DNA of 64,000 bases from Oscillospiraceae bacterium (GCA_009780175.1 WRAO01000012.1:1-64000), one strand, 5' to 3'. Positions 1-8,430 are shown, counted from the first letter of the stretch. The notes: generated by a model not told the origin, from the letters alone. Numbers and translations: made by a program.

Positions 1-503
1 ATGACCTCTCTGAGGCTTTGGAAGGGAGAGTCGTAGCGGACCCATACGCCGAGAGATTCGTCGGCCAGGGCGCCTACTACTGTGAAGTCTCTGAAGTTTA
101 CCGGGGACAGGCCAACCAGATAGGCGTTGTAGAAGCTGGACCCGACCGCGCCGAGGGAATAGTTGTCGCCGCGCCGCTGGGCGAGGTCTGCGTAGCCGAT
201 GGCTCCGCCGCCGCCCGTGATGTTGACGACATTGATCGTCTGATCGACCAGATTATACTGGTTGATGATGCTGACGACAGTGCGGGCAAAGATATCGCTT
301 CCCCCACCTGCTGAGAACGGGACGACGAACTCGATGGTGCGCGTTGGTGTCCATGCCGGTGTTTCTGTCGGCTCTGGGGTTGGCTGACCGGGGGCTGGAG
401 TTGCCGGGGCCGGGGTGGGCTGTGCCGGGGTTGGGGTACACGCTGCGAGAGTAAGGAGTAATGCGAGGACCAAGATAATTGCGATCATTTTCTTTTTCAT
501 CAT
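1..503 (-). CDS. tripartite tricarboxylate transporter substrate-binding lipoprotein (TctC/Bug family), partial
   Basis: This is the first 167 codons of a gene that runs off the left edge. It starts at an ATG (501-503) with GGAGG 7 nt upstream; a second ATG follows directly. The protein begins with a Lys-rich signal peptide and a lipobox (LLTLAAC), then a Pro/Thr linker, then a motif typical of the TctC/Bug periplasmic-type binding proteins: IEFVVPFSAGGGSDIFAR, followed by VVNITGGGGAIGYADLAQ. Members bind tricarboxylates or other small carboxylic acids outside the membrane and deliver them to TctA/TctB permeases, which would lie beyond the window. It diverges from the FadR-type regulator at 847, so that regulator may control it (inference). 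Substrate unknown. Confidence 0.88.
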   Translation of the reverse strand, partial: MMKKKMIAIILVLALLLTLAACTPTPAQPTPAPATPAPGQPTPEPTETPAWTPTRTIEFVVPFSAGGGSDIFARTVVSIINQYNLVDQTINVVNITGGGGAIGYADLAQRRGDNYSLGAVGSSFYNAYLVGLSPVNFRDFTVVGALADESLGVWVRYDSPFQSLREV

Positions 504-565
504 TTAGAACCTCCTCTTCATTATGTAGTGCTTCTTCCAGCGGGTATTCTTTGCCTATTTAACCC

Positions 566-594
566 GTTATATCACACGTCATACAAGTTGTCAA
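566..594 (-). promoter_or_regulatory. sigma-A promoter of the TctC-like gene
   Basis: Read on the minus strand: TTGACA (589-594), a 17-bp spacer, then TATAAC (566-571), about 60 nt upstream of the start codon. The spacer contains a short dyad (ACAA-G-TTGT, 583-591) that might be a regulator site, but it is weak. Confidence 0.65.
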
Positions 595-786
595 TATCGT
601 TATTAATGTCACAGAGTAAAGAATTTTTTCGTCAAAATTAGCCAATATCCGATATCCAAGCATTATAATTTGGTGCTTTGTTTATGGTACGTTATTGAAG
701 CATATTTCCGGTTTGCGAGAAATAGGACTCTCACTTTTGCATGCGGGCTGTATGGTCTGACAGTGGCTTGATTGGAGAGACTTTGT

Positions 787-824
787 TTGACAGTTGAAAT
801 GGTATGTAGTATACTTCAAGTATA
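787..824 (+). promoter_or_regulatory. sigma-A promoter with overlapping palindromic operator
   Basis: TTGACA (787-792), a 17-bp spacer and TATACT (810-815) form a near-consensus promoter about 30 nt upstream of the regulator gene. A perfect 7-bp-arm palindrome TATACTT-c-AAGTATA (810-824) lies over the -10 box. GntR-family regulators bind short AT-rich palindromes of this kind, so autoregulation by the product of the next gene is likely (inference). Confidence 0.7.
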
Positions 825-846
825 TAAAGTGAAAAGAGGAAGTTGC

Positions 847-1554
847 ATGTTTTCACCAGTTAGTGCGAGTACGGAAAAGCTATCTGAGAAGCTGGTTGAA
901 CAGATCAAGCAGCAGATTGTGCTTGGAGAGGTCAAGCCTGGCGATAAACTTCCTTCGGAAAATGAGCTTTGTGAGCTTTTTCAAGTGAGCCGCACGACTG
1001 TGCGGGAGGCGATTTTGAGCTTGGTTGCGCTTGGAATTGTGCGGGTTCATCATGGAAAAGGCATTTTTGTAGAGCAATTTAGCTTGGATCACTTTTTGCA
1101 GAAAGCGTATCCGATCATTCTATCCACGCCCGGGGATTATGAGGATTTGATCCGTACGCGATGCTTGATTGAATCGGAGTGTGCGCGGCTCGCGGCGATC
1201 CATGCGACTGAGGAAGATATTGAGAAAATGTGCCGGTTGATTACTGTTTCTACCAGACTTCGGCCGGACTATGAGAACGATCTTGAAAAACTGAAAGAGA
1301 TCAATTCGCAGTTTCATCGTATTATTGCCAGAAGCTGCAATTCGAAGGTGCTGCTGCATATTGTGCAGCCGCTTTGGCATGTGATCGACAAGACGCGGCA
1401 GGTGTCTTTGATTACGTCTGAGCGCAGACTGCAGTCGGTTCGGGAGCATACGGGTATATTGGAAGCCATCCGTGCCCGCGATGCGCAGAGGGCTTACGAT
1501 GAGATGAACAAGCACTTGCAGGGCATCCGGATCGGAGGCCAAGAGCATGGATAA
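847..1554 (+). CDS. FadR-subfamily GntR transcriptional regulator
   Basis: A 235-aa regulator. The N-terminal winged helix (about residues 8-75) has the GntR signature: GEVKPGDKLPSENELCELF followed by VSRTTVREAILSLVALGIV. The C-terminal part (about 90-230) is an all-helical FCD ligand-binding domain with conserved acidic/His positions (RTRCLIESE, NSQFHRIIA, REHTGILEAI). FCD regulators bind carboxylic acids or sugar acids. I chose ATG 847 (GAGG 7 nt upstream) over an upstream TTG at 772, because 847 lies downstream of the apparent promoter at 787-815. It overlaps the M24 peptidase gene by 8 nt and diverges from a carboxylate-transporter binding protein, suggesting it controls one or both. Confidence 0.9.
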   Translation: MFSPVSASTEKLSEKLVEQIKQQIVLGEVKPGDKLPSENELCELFQVSRTTVREAILSLVALGIVRVHHGKGIFVEQFSLDHFLQKAYPIILSTPGDYEDLIRTRCLIESECARLAAIHATEEDIEKMCRLITVSTRLRPDYENDLEKLKEINSQFHRIIARSCNSKVLLHIVQPLWHVIDKTRQVSLITSERRLQSVREHTGILEAIRARDAQRAYDEMNKHLQGIRIGGQEHG

Positions 1555-2626
1555 GTTACAGACGCTGATGGCGGCGCTGCCGTCTGAGATAGATGGGGCG
1601 TTGATCCTCCCTTTCACCAATCGGCGGTATTATACGGGATTTGCGTCTAGTGCGGGGATATTGTTGGTTACGCGGGGGCAGAGTTATTTTATTACAGATG
1701 GGCGGTATTATGAGGCCGCTTGCCAGACAATTGATGCTTGCGAGGTGATCCTCCGAGAGGACCGTTTGATGCCGCAGTTGCTTGGATTGTTGCGGGGGGC
1801 CGGGGTGAAGACTTTGGCGGTTGAGAGTGAATATACGAGTGTGAAAGAGTTTCGGGAATATGAAGAGGCGCTTGTAGGGATCCAGTTGATTGCGGATGAT
1901 CGCTTAAGTGACGCGATAGCGGCCGGGCGGATGATAAAATCAGAGATAGAATGTTTGACTATGGCGCGGGCGCAAGCGATTGCGGACCGGGCTTTTCAGC
2001 ATATTCTGGGGTATATTCAGCCGGGGCGCACGGAGCGGGAGATTGCGCTGGAGCTTGAATTTTTTATTCGGTCTAGCGGTGCGGACGGAGTGGCGTTTCC
2101 GGTGATTGCGGCTTCGGGGGTGAACGCTTCCCTGCCGCATGGCGCGCCGTCTGACAAGCGGGTGGAGCGAGGGGATTTTGTTGTCCTCGATTTTGGGGCC
2201 TCGGTGGATGGTTATTGCTCGGATATGACGCGGACTGTGGCGGTTGGCGCGGTGCGTGATAGCCAGCGGCGTGTGTATGATGTTGTGCTGGAGGCACAGC
2301 TTGCGGCCTTGGGTGCGGTTCGGGCGGGGGCTGTGTGCTCGGAGGTGGATCGCGTTGCGCGGGATGTGATCTCCGCGGCGGATGGCGGGGTGTATCGGGA
2401 GTATTTTTGCCATGGCTTGGGGCATGGGATTGGGTTGGATACGCATGAGGCGCCATTTTTGCATCCGTTTTGCGATGATGTGCTGCGGGCAGGCATGGTT
2501 GTGACGGTGGAGCCGGGGATTTATGTGCCGCAGACGTTTGGGGTGCGGATTGAAGATATGGTGGCGGTGACGGAGTATGGGATGCGGAATTTTGCTTTGA
2601 GTGGGAAAGAGTTGATTGTGATTTAG
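1547..2626 (+). CDS. M24-family Xaa-Pro aminopeptidase/dipeptidase
   Basis: A 359-aa metallopeptidase of the pita-bread (M24B) fold, which removes N-terminal residues before proline. The N-terminal creatinase-like domain (about 1-125) contains ILPFTNRRYYTGF. The catalytic domain carries the five metal ligands in order: two Asp in VLDFGASVDGYCSDMTRT, His in HGLGHGIGLDTHE, Glu in TVEPGIYVP and Glu in VRIEDM. It probably acts in the cytoplasm on dipeptides or small peptides. The ATG overlaps the end of the regulator gene by 8 nt, so the two are co-transcribed and translationally coupled. A terminator follows 10 nt after the TAG stop. The exact subtype (PepQ or YpdF-like) cannot be set from sequence alone. 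Confidence 0.9.
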   Translation: MDKLQTLMAALPSEIDGALILPFTNRRYYTGFASSAGILLVTRGQSYFITDGRYYEAACQTIDACEVILREDRLMPQLLGLLRGAGVKTLAVESEYTSVKEFREYEEALVGIQLIADDRLSDAIAAGRMIKSEIECLTMARAQAIADRAFQHILGYIQPGRTEREIALELEFFIRSSGADGVAFPVIAASGVNASLPHGAPSDKRVERGDFVVLDFGASVDGYCSDMTRTVAVGAVRDSQRRVYDVVLEAQLAALGAVRAGAVCSEVDRVARDVISAADGGVYREYFCHGLGHGIGLDTHEAPFLHPFCDDVLRAGMVVTVEPGIYVPQTFGVRIEDMVAVTEYGMRNFALSGKELIVI

Positions 2627-2635
2627 GTGTTTTTG

Positions 2636-2660
2636 AATGCCCCGGATTGGGGCATTTTTG
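2636..2660 (+). terminator. intrinsic terminator after the M24 peptidase
   Basis: A perfect 8-bp stem AATGCCCC / GGGGCATT around a GGATT loop, followed by a short T run, immediately downstream of the peptidase stop codon. Confidence 0.85.
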
Positions 2661-3070
2661 CTGTCTATGAAGGATTCTCGGCAGGTTAATTGCGCGATAA
2701 TGATTATGACAACTAAAACGTGGATGGAAAAAATGCGAAAATCTATTTCTCGCTGTGAGTAAATTTAGAAAAAATGAAAAAAATGTAGAAAGCAAAACAG
2801 AATCTGGATTGTGGATAACTATGTGGAAAATGTGGATGACTCATTGTAGTGCTTATACACGTTTAAAATTATGTAAACTAAAATAAAAAGAAAATTGTGA
2901 AAAAGATCGAATTTTGTTAGACAAAAAGACAGGAAACTATGGGCGAATTTGGGCAAAATCCCAGTTGACTTTTGAGGTAAAAAAGTTGGGGGCTATGCCG
3001 GATGATGGGGCGGGATATGCGAAGTGGGAGAATCGCTTCAAAAAATACCGAATGTAGTATTCCTTCCCTG
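2661..3070. other. AT-rich intergenic region with DnaA-box-like cluster
   Basis: About 400 bp with no gene. It is clearly AT-richer than the flanking genes. It holds one perfect DnaA-box word TGTGGATAA (2810-2818) and two close variants in the same orientation, TGTGGAAAA (2822-2830) and TGTGGATGA (2831-2839), plus a weaker opposite-strand match (2853-2861). A-rich tracts flank them (2755-2800 and 2880-2930). No dnaA, dnaN or other origin gene is adjacent, so a DnaA-binding accessory site is more plausible than oriC. Confidence 0.45.
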
Positions 3071-3099
3071 TTGACAGGCGCTTAGAAGTATGGTATATT
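3071..3099 (+). promoter_or_regulatory. sigma-A promoter of the tRNA pair
   Basis: TTGACA (3071-3076), a 17-bp spacer and TATATT (3094-3099), 27 nt before the first tRNA. Confidence 0.85.
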
Positions 3100-3126
3100 C
3101 TCGGACGATGGGATTATTGTGAGCAT

Positions 3127-3201
3127 GCTGTCGTGGCTCAAAGGTAGAGCACGTCACTCGTAATGACGGGGTTGTGAGTTCGATTCTCACCGACAGCACC
3201 A
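3127..3201 (+). tRNA. tRNA-Thr(CGT)
   Basis: A full cloverleaf: acceptor GCTGTCG pairing with CGACAGC, anticodon stem CGTCA/TGACG around loop CTCGTAA (anticodon CGT, reads ACG), T arm GTGAG-TTCGATT-CTCAC, and an encoded ACCA 3' end. It is followed 72 nt later by a second tRNA, and both share one promoter and terminator. Confidence 0.95.
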
Positions 3202-3273
3202 TCCATAATCCCCTCTTGTATTTTGTGATCCGATGTGGTATTATGCTTTGGTGTCGGAGACGATGCAAGATAT

Positions 3274-3350
3274 CCGGGTGTGGCGCAGTATGGTAGCGCG
3301 CTTGACTGGGGGTCAAGAGGCCGCAGGTTCAAGTCCTGTCACTCGGACCA
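3274..3350 (+). tRNA. tRNA-Pro(GGG)
   Basis: A cloverleaf with acceptor CCGGGTG pairing with CACTCGG (one G-T), anticodon stem CTTGA/TCAAG around loop CTGGGGG (anticodon GGG, reads CCC), T arm with GTTCAAGTC, and an encoded ACCA end. Confidence 0.95.
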
Positions 3351-3359
3351 AAACGGGGA

Positions 3360-3399
3360 CCGTGAAACGCTTGAAAATCAAGTGTTTCACGGTTTTTCT
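3360..3399 (+). terminator. terminator of the tRNA operon
   Basis: A long stem with CCGTGAAAC pairing with GTTTCACGG and CTTGA pairing with TCAAG, followed by TTTTTCTTT. Confidence 0.9.
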
Positions 3400-3452
3400 T
3401 TGTTGGTGGAGGTGGATTTTGTCCCTTATTTGTCCATTATGCGCTTTATTTT

Positions 3453-3494
3453 ATAAATAGAGGCCACCTCACTATGGGGGCGGCCTCTATTTAT
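3453..3494. terminator. 13-bp inverted repeat between tRNA-Pro and tsaD
   Basis: ATAAATAGAGGCC (3453-3465) and its exact complement (3482-3494) around a 16-nt loop. It sits downstream of tsaD (minus strand) and downstream of the tRNA terminator, so it probably ends transcription of the leftward operon. The T tract is poor on either strand, so the call is moderate. Confidence 0.55.
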
Positions 3495-3536
3495 TATGCG
3501 CAACCAAAGATCTTCTTACAGATTTCGTCTCTCGTC

Positions 3537-4538
3537 TCACAATGACATCGTAGCATACGCATTCAGGGCCAAGTTGTCCAATACCCCCGGTTTCGGCTCA
3601 AAATAGGCTTGGCAGGCGATCATGGCGGCGTTGTCGCCACAGAGGGACAGCGGCGGCAAGTATAGGGTGCGGCCTTCCCTGTTTGCGGCTTCTTCTAGAT
3701 CGCGTCTAATACGGGAGTTGGCGGCTACGCCGCCGGCGACGCAGATGTTGTGATAGCCGAGTTTGCGGGCGGCCTCCATGGTACGGGGTACCAATGTGTC
3801 GCTGACGGCGGCGGCGAAGGAGGCGGCTAGGCCTTCACGGTCTAGGGGCTCGCCTTTTTGGTCGGCGTTGTGGATCAGGTTGAGGACAGCGGTTTTTAGG
3901 CCGGAGAAGCTCATGTCTAGGGGGGCATCGTCTACCTTGGAACGCGGGAGTGTGTAGACGGTGGGGCTGCCGGATTGGCTGAGGTCGTCTAGGGCTTTGC
4001 CGCCGGGGTAGCCTAGGTTTAGGACGCGGGCGATTTTGTCGAAGCACTCCCCTGCCGCGTCGTCGCGGGTGGTGCCGATGATTTGCATGTCGGTGTAGGT
4101 TCGTACATCGACTAATAGGCTATGTCCGCCGGAGACGACAAGGCAGAGGAAGGGCGGTTCTAGGTTTTTATAGGCGATGTAGTTTGCGGCGATGTGTCCG
4201 CGGATGTGGTGGACGGGGATGAGCGGGATGCCGAGGGCGTAGGCCATGCTTTTGGCGAAGTTTACGCCGACGAGGAGCGCGCCGATGAGGCCGGGAGCGT
4301 AGGTGACAGCGATGGCGTCTAGGTCGGATTTTTGGAGGCCCGCTTCGTCCAATGCGCTTTCGACGAGTTTGGTGAGGACGATAATATGGTTGCGTGAGGC
4401 GATCTCCGGAACGACGCCGCCGTAGAGGGCGTGGAGGTCGGCTTGGGAGAAGATTTGGTTGGCGAGGATTTCTCTGCCATTGCGGGATATGGCGACGGCG
4501 GTTTCGTCGCAGGAGGTTTCGATGGCTAGGATGGTCAT
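3537..4538 (-). CDS. tsaD: tRNA N6-adenosine threonylcarbamoyltransferase TsaD
   Basis: A 333-aa ASKHA-fold protein. It transfers the threonylcarbamoyl group to A37 of ANN-decoding tRNAs, working with TsaB and TsaE. The N-terminus MTILAIETSCDETAVA is the family signature. The metal-binding pair H111/H115 is present in HIRGHIAANY, and VVSGGHSLL and CVAGGVAANSRIR are conserved. I chose the ATG at 4538, which has GGAGG 6 nt upstream; an upstream Met at 4571 would add an unrelated 11-residue extension. rimI lies close upstream, the usual Firmicutes grouping (tsaB-rimI-tsaD), but a lipoprotein gene separates them here and tsaB is not in view. Confidence 0.96.
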   Translation of the reverse strand: MTILAIETSCDETAVAISRNGREILANQIFSQADLHALYGGVVPEIASRNHIIVLTKLVESALDEAGLQKSDLDAIAVTYAPGLIGALLVGVNFAKSMAYALGIPLIPVHHIRGHIAANYIAYKNLEPPFLCLVVSGGHSLLVDVRTYTDMQIIGTTRDDAAGECFDKIARVLNLGYPGGKALDDLSQSGSPTVYTLPRSKVDDAPLDMSFSGLKTAVLNLIHNADQKGEPLDREGLAASFAAAVSDTLVPRTMEAARKLGYHNICVAGGVAANSRIRRDLEEAANREGRTLYLPPLSLCGDNAAMIACQAYFEPKPGVLDNLALNAYATMSL

Positions 4539-4645
4539 GGGGGGCCTCCGGTTGGGGGGATAGTTGGACAAGGGCGGATGGGGGGCTGTCTGGTTTGTTT
4601 GGATACTGCTTATTTTCTACTGTGGGAGTGTAAGCATGAACGAAA

Positions 4646-5230
4646 CTATGTAAGCAATTGCAAAAGTAAAGCAGTAACTCGATCTGTCTCTCGATTAATA
4701 ACGATATTTGCGAAAACATCATCCATATAATATAGAAGACTTTCTCGGGTACCAAGCATTACTCTTTCACTTGGCTCTCCATGCGCTATAATAACTTCTT
4801 CATAAGTAGAGCCTAGCCTGATGTTTCCTGGCACTATCAACGGTGCTGGGGTACGCCAAAGACTACTCACTTCGACGAGCACAATCATGCCTTCCCTTAA
4901 AGGAATCACATACTCCGTAGGATTGAAAAAAGTTACAAGGATCATTTCACGGTCATCCTTGGCTATGCGCTGAGAGGCCCTATGTTGATGTGGATATAAC
5001 ATAATATCTGCCATAGCCTCTCCTTCTTCCCAGCCATTGGCCTCTAGTTCCGCAAGGGACAGCGGCAGCGTATAGAGAACGCCATTTAAGCTGAACATGA
5101 GACTGTGGATATCATCGTCTAGCCCTTCCGGCGCTGTTGCTGGTTCGGTGGTATTGCAAGCTGCAAAGATTAAGCAGAAAACCGCGACACAGAGCATTGC
5201 CAAGCACACATGCAGTATTCTTCTCTTCAT
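4646..5230 (-). CDS. hypothetical lipoprotein
   Basis: A 194-aa protein with a type II signal peptide (MKRRILHVCLAMLCVAVFC followed by LIFAAC, Cys about residue 25). The mature part contains mixed hydrophobic/acidic segments and no motif I recognise. It ends with a basic-acidic strand-rich region (NIVINRETDRVTALLLQ). AAGGTG lies upstream of the ATG at a good distance. The gene is AT-richer than tsaD and rimI, which flank it, and it interrupts their usual adjacency, so it may be a later insertion. Predicted to be anchored on the outer face of the cell membrane; function unknown. Confidence 0.75.
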   Translation of the reverse strand: MKRRILHVCLAMLCVAVFCLIFAACNTTEPATAPEGLDDDIHSLMFSLNGVLYTLPLSLAELEANGWEEGEAMADIMLYPHQHRASQRIAKDDREMILVTFFNPTEYVIPLREGMIVLVEVSSLWRTPAPLIVPGNIRLGSTYEEVIIAHGEPSERVMLGTRESLLYYMDDVFANIVINRETDRVTALLLQLLT

Positions 5231-5376
5231 ATTCTTTCACCTTCTATACTTCCTCCTTGGAGGGGTGGCGCAAAGCGCCGGGGTGGTTCCTCGCGCAACC
5301 GTGAATTCTATTCCCACGAATGCAAAGGCGGCCATTGTCCGTCCCAGCGTATTACACAGTAGGAAAATGGGCTGTC
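5231..5376. repeat. intergenic segment with GC-rich repeat-like dyad
   Basis: About 146 bp without a gene. It contains GGCGCAAAGCGCC, a dyad (5267-5279) set in GGAGGGGT...CCGGGGTGG context. This resembles dispersed non-coding repeats I have seen in gut Firmicutes genomes, but no second copy lies in this window, so the call is tentative. Confidence 0.3.
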
Positions 5377-5814
5377 TTATAGGGTGTGGTTCATTAGAAG
5401 GGCGTCTTCCTGTGGGGCTTGGTAGTAGTTGCGGCGGAGGCCGGTTTGGTGGAAGTTGAGGGCTTTGTATAGGGCGATTGCGGGGGCGTTGGAGGCGCGG
5501 ACTTCTAGGTGAGTGGTGGTTATGCCGTAGGATTTGGCCTCTTTTAGGAGGGCTGTGAGGAGTTGTTTCCCTATGCCGGAGCGTCTCGCTGGTTTGTCTA
5601 TTGCGATGTTTTGGAGTTCGGCTTCGGGGGGGATTTGTTGGAGGATGGCGTAGCCTAGGAGTTGGGTTTTCTCCCCTTCTGCAACCAAAAATAGGGTTGT
5701 GGGGTCTGTGATTCGGCGCATTAGGAGGTCGCTTCCCCAAGGGTCGGGGAAGTTTTCGTGTTCGATTCGGAGGAGTTCTGGGAGGTGGCGGGGTTCGGCT
5801 TTGGTTATTTTCAT
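5377..5814 (-). CDS. rimI: ribosomal-protein-alanine N-acetyltransferase RimI
   Basis: A 145-aa GNAT enzyme that acetylates the N-terminal alanine of ribosomal protein S18 in the family's reference members. The acetyl-CoA loop is seen in IAIDKPARRSGIGKQLL (R-x-x-G-x-G), followed by LEVRASNAPAIALYKALNF, the standard RimI C-terminal motif. The ATG (5812-5814) overlaps the polA stop as ATGA, so it is translationally coupled to polA; the longer upstream reading frame is the polA shadow. tsaD lies one gene downstream, as commonly seen. Confidence 0.92.
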   Translation of the reverse strand: MKITKAEPRHLPELLRIEHENFPDPWGSDLLMRRITDPTTLFLVAEGEKTQLLGYAILQQIPPEAELQNIAIDKPARRSGIGKQLLTALLKEAKSYGITTTHLEVRASNAPAIALYKALNFHQTGLRRNYYQAPQEDALLMNHTL

Positions 5815-8372
5815 TTGGCGTCGTACCAAGTTTGGCCGCTGTGGGCTTCTACGGTAAGGGGGACGGTTAGGGTGATGACGTCGGCCATTTCGGACTCTAA
5901 AAGGGCGGCTACTTGTGTCGCCTCCCCTTCTGGACATTCGACGATGAGTTCGTCGTGGACTTGGAGGACTAGTTTGGCTTCGAGGCCTTCAGCCTCTAAG
6001 CGCCTGTGGACACGGATCATGGCGAGTTTCATGATGTCTGCGGCGGTGCCTTGGATGGGCATATTGAGGGCGACCCGCTCGCCGAAGGAGCGGGTGTTGT
6101 GGTCTGCGGCTTTGAGCTCAGGCAAGGGGCGGATACGTCCGAAAAGGGTACTTACTTTTCCGTCTCGCTTGGCTTCTTCTATGATGCGGGTCATGTAGGT
6201 GCGGACGCCGCTGTATTTGGCGAGGTAATTGTCGATGTAGTGTTTGGCTTCGGCTACGCTGACGCCGATGTCTTGGGCCAAGGAAAAGGCGGAGATGCCG
6301 TAGACTATGCCGAAGTTAACGGCTTTGGCGCGGCTGCGCATGAGGGGGGTGACGTCTTCGATGGCGACGTCGAATACTTGGGAGGCGGTGACGGTGTGGA
6401 TGTCTTCGCCCTCTGAGAAGGCGCGCTGCATCATTTCGTCGCCAGAAATGTGGGCCAGGAGACGGAGTTCGATTTGGGAGTAGTCGGCGTCTACGAGGAG
6501 TTTGCCGGGTGGGGCGACGAACATTTTGCGGATTTCTCCGCCGAGCTCTTTGCGGACGGGGATGTTTTGTAGGTTTGGCTCTGTGGAACTAAGGCGGCCG
6601 GTGGCGGTGACGGTCATTTGGAAATGGGAGTGGATGCGGCCATCTGAGCCGATGGTACGGACTAGGCCGTCGGCGTAGGTGCTTTTGAGTTTGGAATATT
6701 CGCGGAAGTCCATGATCTTTTGGATGATCGGATGCTGGTCTTTGAGTTTTTGCAGAACTTCGATGTTGGTGGAGTATCCGGTTTTGGTCTTTTTGGCGGT
6801 GGGCAGACCGAGGTGCTCGAAGAGGATTTGCCCGAGTTGTTTTGGGGAATTGATGTTGAACTCTTGGCCTGCTAAGTCGAAGATTTCGCGTTCGGCGTCA
6901 TTGACCCAAGCAGACAGCTTGTTCCCGAAGGCGCTGAGTGCGGTACGGTCTACGAGGAAGCCTGTGTACTCCATTTGGGCGAGGACTTCGCAGAGGGGTA
7001 GCTCAATTTCTTCGAAGACTTTGATGAGGCCGTTCGCCTCTAGCTGATCGCGGAGTATGGTGTATAGGTTGTAGATGATATGGGCTTCGACTGTGGCGGT
7101 GCCGTCTAGGTATTGGGCAGAGAGTTTATCCGGTTCGTAGGAACTGACGGTGGGATCCAGGAGGTAGGCGGCGAGGGCTGTGTCGAAGAGATAGCCTTCG
7201 GCTTCGATACCTTCTTCCAGGAGGGCGTGCATGGTGTCTTTGATGTTGTGACCGACTTTGGAAACCGCGCTGCTGAAGAGTTCGCGCAGGAAGAAGTTGT
7301 AGTTCTCCCCTACGTTGCCCCATTGGACAATGCTGACGCGATCGGATTCGCCGATTTCTATGCCGTCTAGGTTGTCCAGTGCGCGGACCGCTACGTAGCG
7401 GTCCGCGGCTTTGCAGCGGGACAGGAGGGCGTCTAAGTCGGCAGTGGAAGTGATGTGTTTGGATTCGATGGTGGGTGCATCGGGAGTTGGTTCGGGGGTA
7501 AATTTGTCTAGGCCGAATTTGGGCATGAGGCTGAGGAATTCTAGTTTGATGAAGAGTTGCTTGAGGTGTTCGGCGTTGTAGGGTTGGCGTTTGGTGTCTT
7601 CTGGGGCGAAATCGAAGGGGGCGTCGCAGATGATGGTGGCGAGGGCGTACGAGAGTCGTGCGCTTTGTTCGCCTTCCGCTAGTTTTTTGCGGACGCCGTC
7701 TTTGATGTCGAGGCCGGCGAGGTTGTCGTAGATGTCGTCTATGGAGCCGTAGCGTTGGACGAGGTCCATCGCGGTCTTTTCTCCTACGCCGGGGACCCCG
7801 GGGATGTTATCGGAAGGGTCGCCCATAAGAGCTTTGAGGTCTATCATGCGCAGTGGGGCGAAACCATAGACTTCAGCGACTTTTTCGGGGGTGTAGTCTT
7901 CGGTTTTCGTTTGGCCCATGCGGGAGGTGACGAGTTTGACGCGCACGTAGTTGGTGACGAGTTGGAGATCGTCTTTGTCGCCGGTAACGATGACGCAGTC
8001 CCAGTCTGCGGCGTGGGTTTTGGCGGCGATGGTGCCGATGAGGTCGTCCGCTTCGTAGCCTTGCAATTCATAGCGCGGGATGTTCATGGCGTCTAGGACT
8101 TCTTTTAGGATGGGCATTTGGGCGGCCAGGTCTTCGGGCATGGGCTTGCGGTGGGCTTTGTATTCGGCGTATTGTTCGTGGCGGAAGGTGGGGCCTTTGA
8201 GGTCGAAGGTGACGGTGAGGGCGTCTGGCTGCTCTTCTGTCAGCAGTTTTTGTAGGATGTTTAAAAAGCCAAAGACGGCGTTGGTGGGCGTGCCGTCTTT
8301 GGTATTGAGGGGGCGGATGCCGTAGAAGGCGCGGTTGATGATGCTGTTGCCGTCGATGACCATGAGTTTCAT
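5811..8372 (-). CDS. polA: DNA polymerase I (proofreading site apparently lost)
   Basis: An 853-aa family A polymerase for Okazaki-fragment processing and repair. It contains an N-terminal 5' nuclease (about 1-290; starts MKLMVIDGNSIINRAFYG and has GDPSDNIPGVPGVGEKTA), a middle exonuclease-fold domain, and a polymerase domain. The polymerase domain has motif A DADYSQIELRLLAHIS, O-helix RSRAKAVNFGIVYG and motif C LQVHDELIVE. The middle domain lacks the D-x-E of Exo I (VAVRALDNLDGIEI at that position) and the Exo II Asp appears replaced (GHNIKDTMHALL). It therefore probably has no 3'-5' proofreading activity, as in several Firmicutes. GGAGGA lies 8 nt before the ATG. It heads a coupled pair with rimI. 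Confidence 0.97.
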   Translation of the reverse strand: MKLMVIDGNSIINRAFYGIRPLNTKDGTPTNAVFGFLNILQKLLTEEQPDALTVTFDLKGPTFRHEQYAEYKAHRKPMPEDLAAQMPILKEVLDAMNIPRYELQGYEADDLIGTIAAKTHAADWDCVIVTGDKDDLQLVTNYVRVKLVTSRMGQTKTEDYTPEKVAEVYGFAPLRMIDLKALMGDPSDNIPGVPGVGEKTAMDLVQRYGSIDDIYDNLAGLDIKDGVRKKLAEGEQSARLSYALATIICDAPFDFAPEDTKRQPYNAEHLKQLFIKLEFLSLMPKFGLDKFTPEPTPDAPTIESKHITSTADLDALLSRCKAADRYVAVRALDNLDGIEIGESDRVSIVQWGNVGENYNFFLRELFSSAVSKVGHNIKDTMHALLEEGIEAEGYLFDTALAAYLLDPTVSSYEPDKLSAQYLDGTATVEAHIIYNLYTILRDQLEANGLIKVFEEIELPLCEVLAQMEYTGFLVDRTALSAFGNKLSAWVNDAEREIFDLAGQEFNINSPKQLGQILFEHLGLPTAKKTKTGYSTNIEVLQKLKDQHPIIQKIMDFREYSKLKSTYADGLVRTIGSDGRIHSHFQMTVTATGRLSSTEPNLQNIPVRKELGGEIRKMFVAPPGKLLVDADYSQIELRLLAHISGDEMMQRAFSEGEDIHTVTASQVFDVAIEDVTPLMRSRAKAVNFGIVYGISAFSLAQDIGVSVAEAKHYIDNYLAKYSGVRTYMTRIIEEAKRDGKVSTLFGRIRPLPELKAADHNTRSFGERVALNMPIQGTAADIMKLAMIRVHRRLEAEGLEAKLVLQVHDELIVECPEGEATQVAALLESEMADVITLTVPLTVEAHSGQTWYDAK

Positions 8373-8430
8373 GGGGAGTCCTCCGATTGATGGGGAGTAG
8401 TTGGGGGAAATGTATAGCTACTGTGTATCG

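Noticed and set aside
2661..3070. Chromosomal origin oriC
   Set aside because: DnaA-box words are present, but there is no dnaA, dnaN, rnpA or rpmH gene nearby and the cluster is small.
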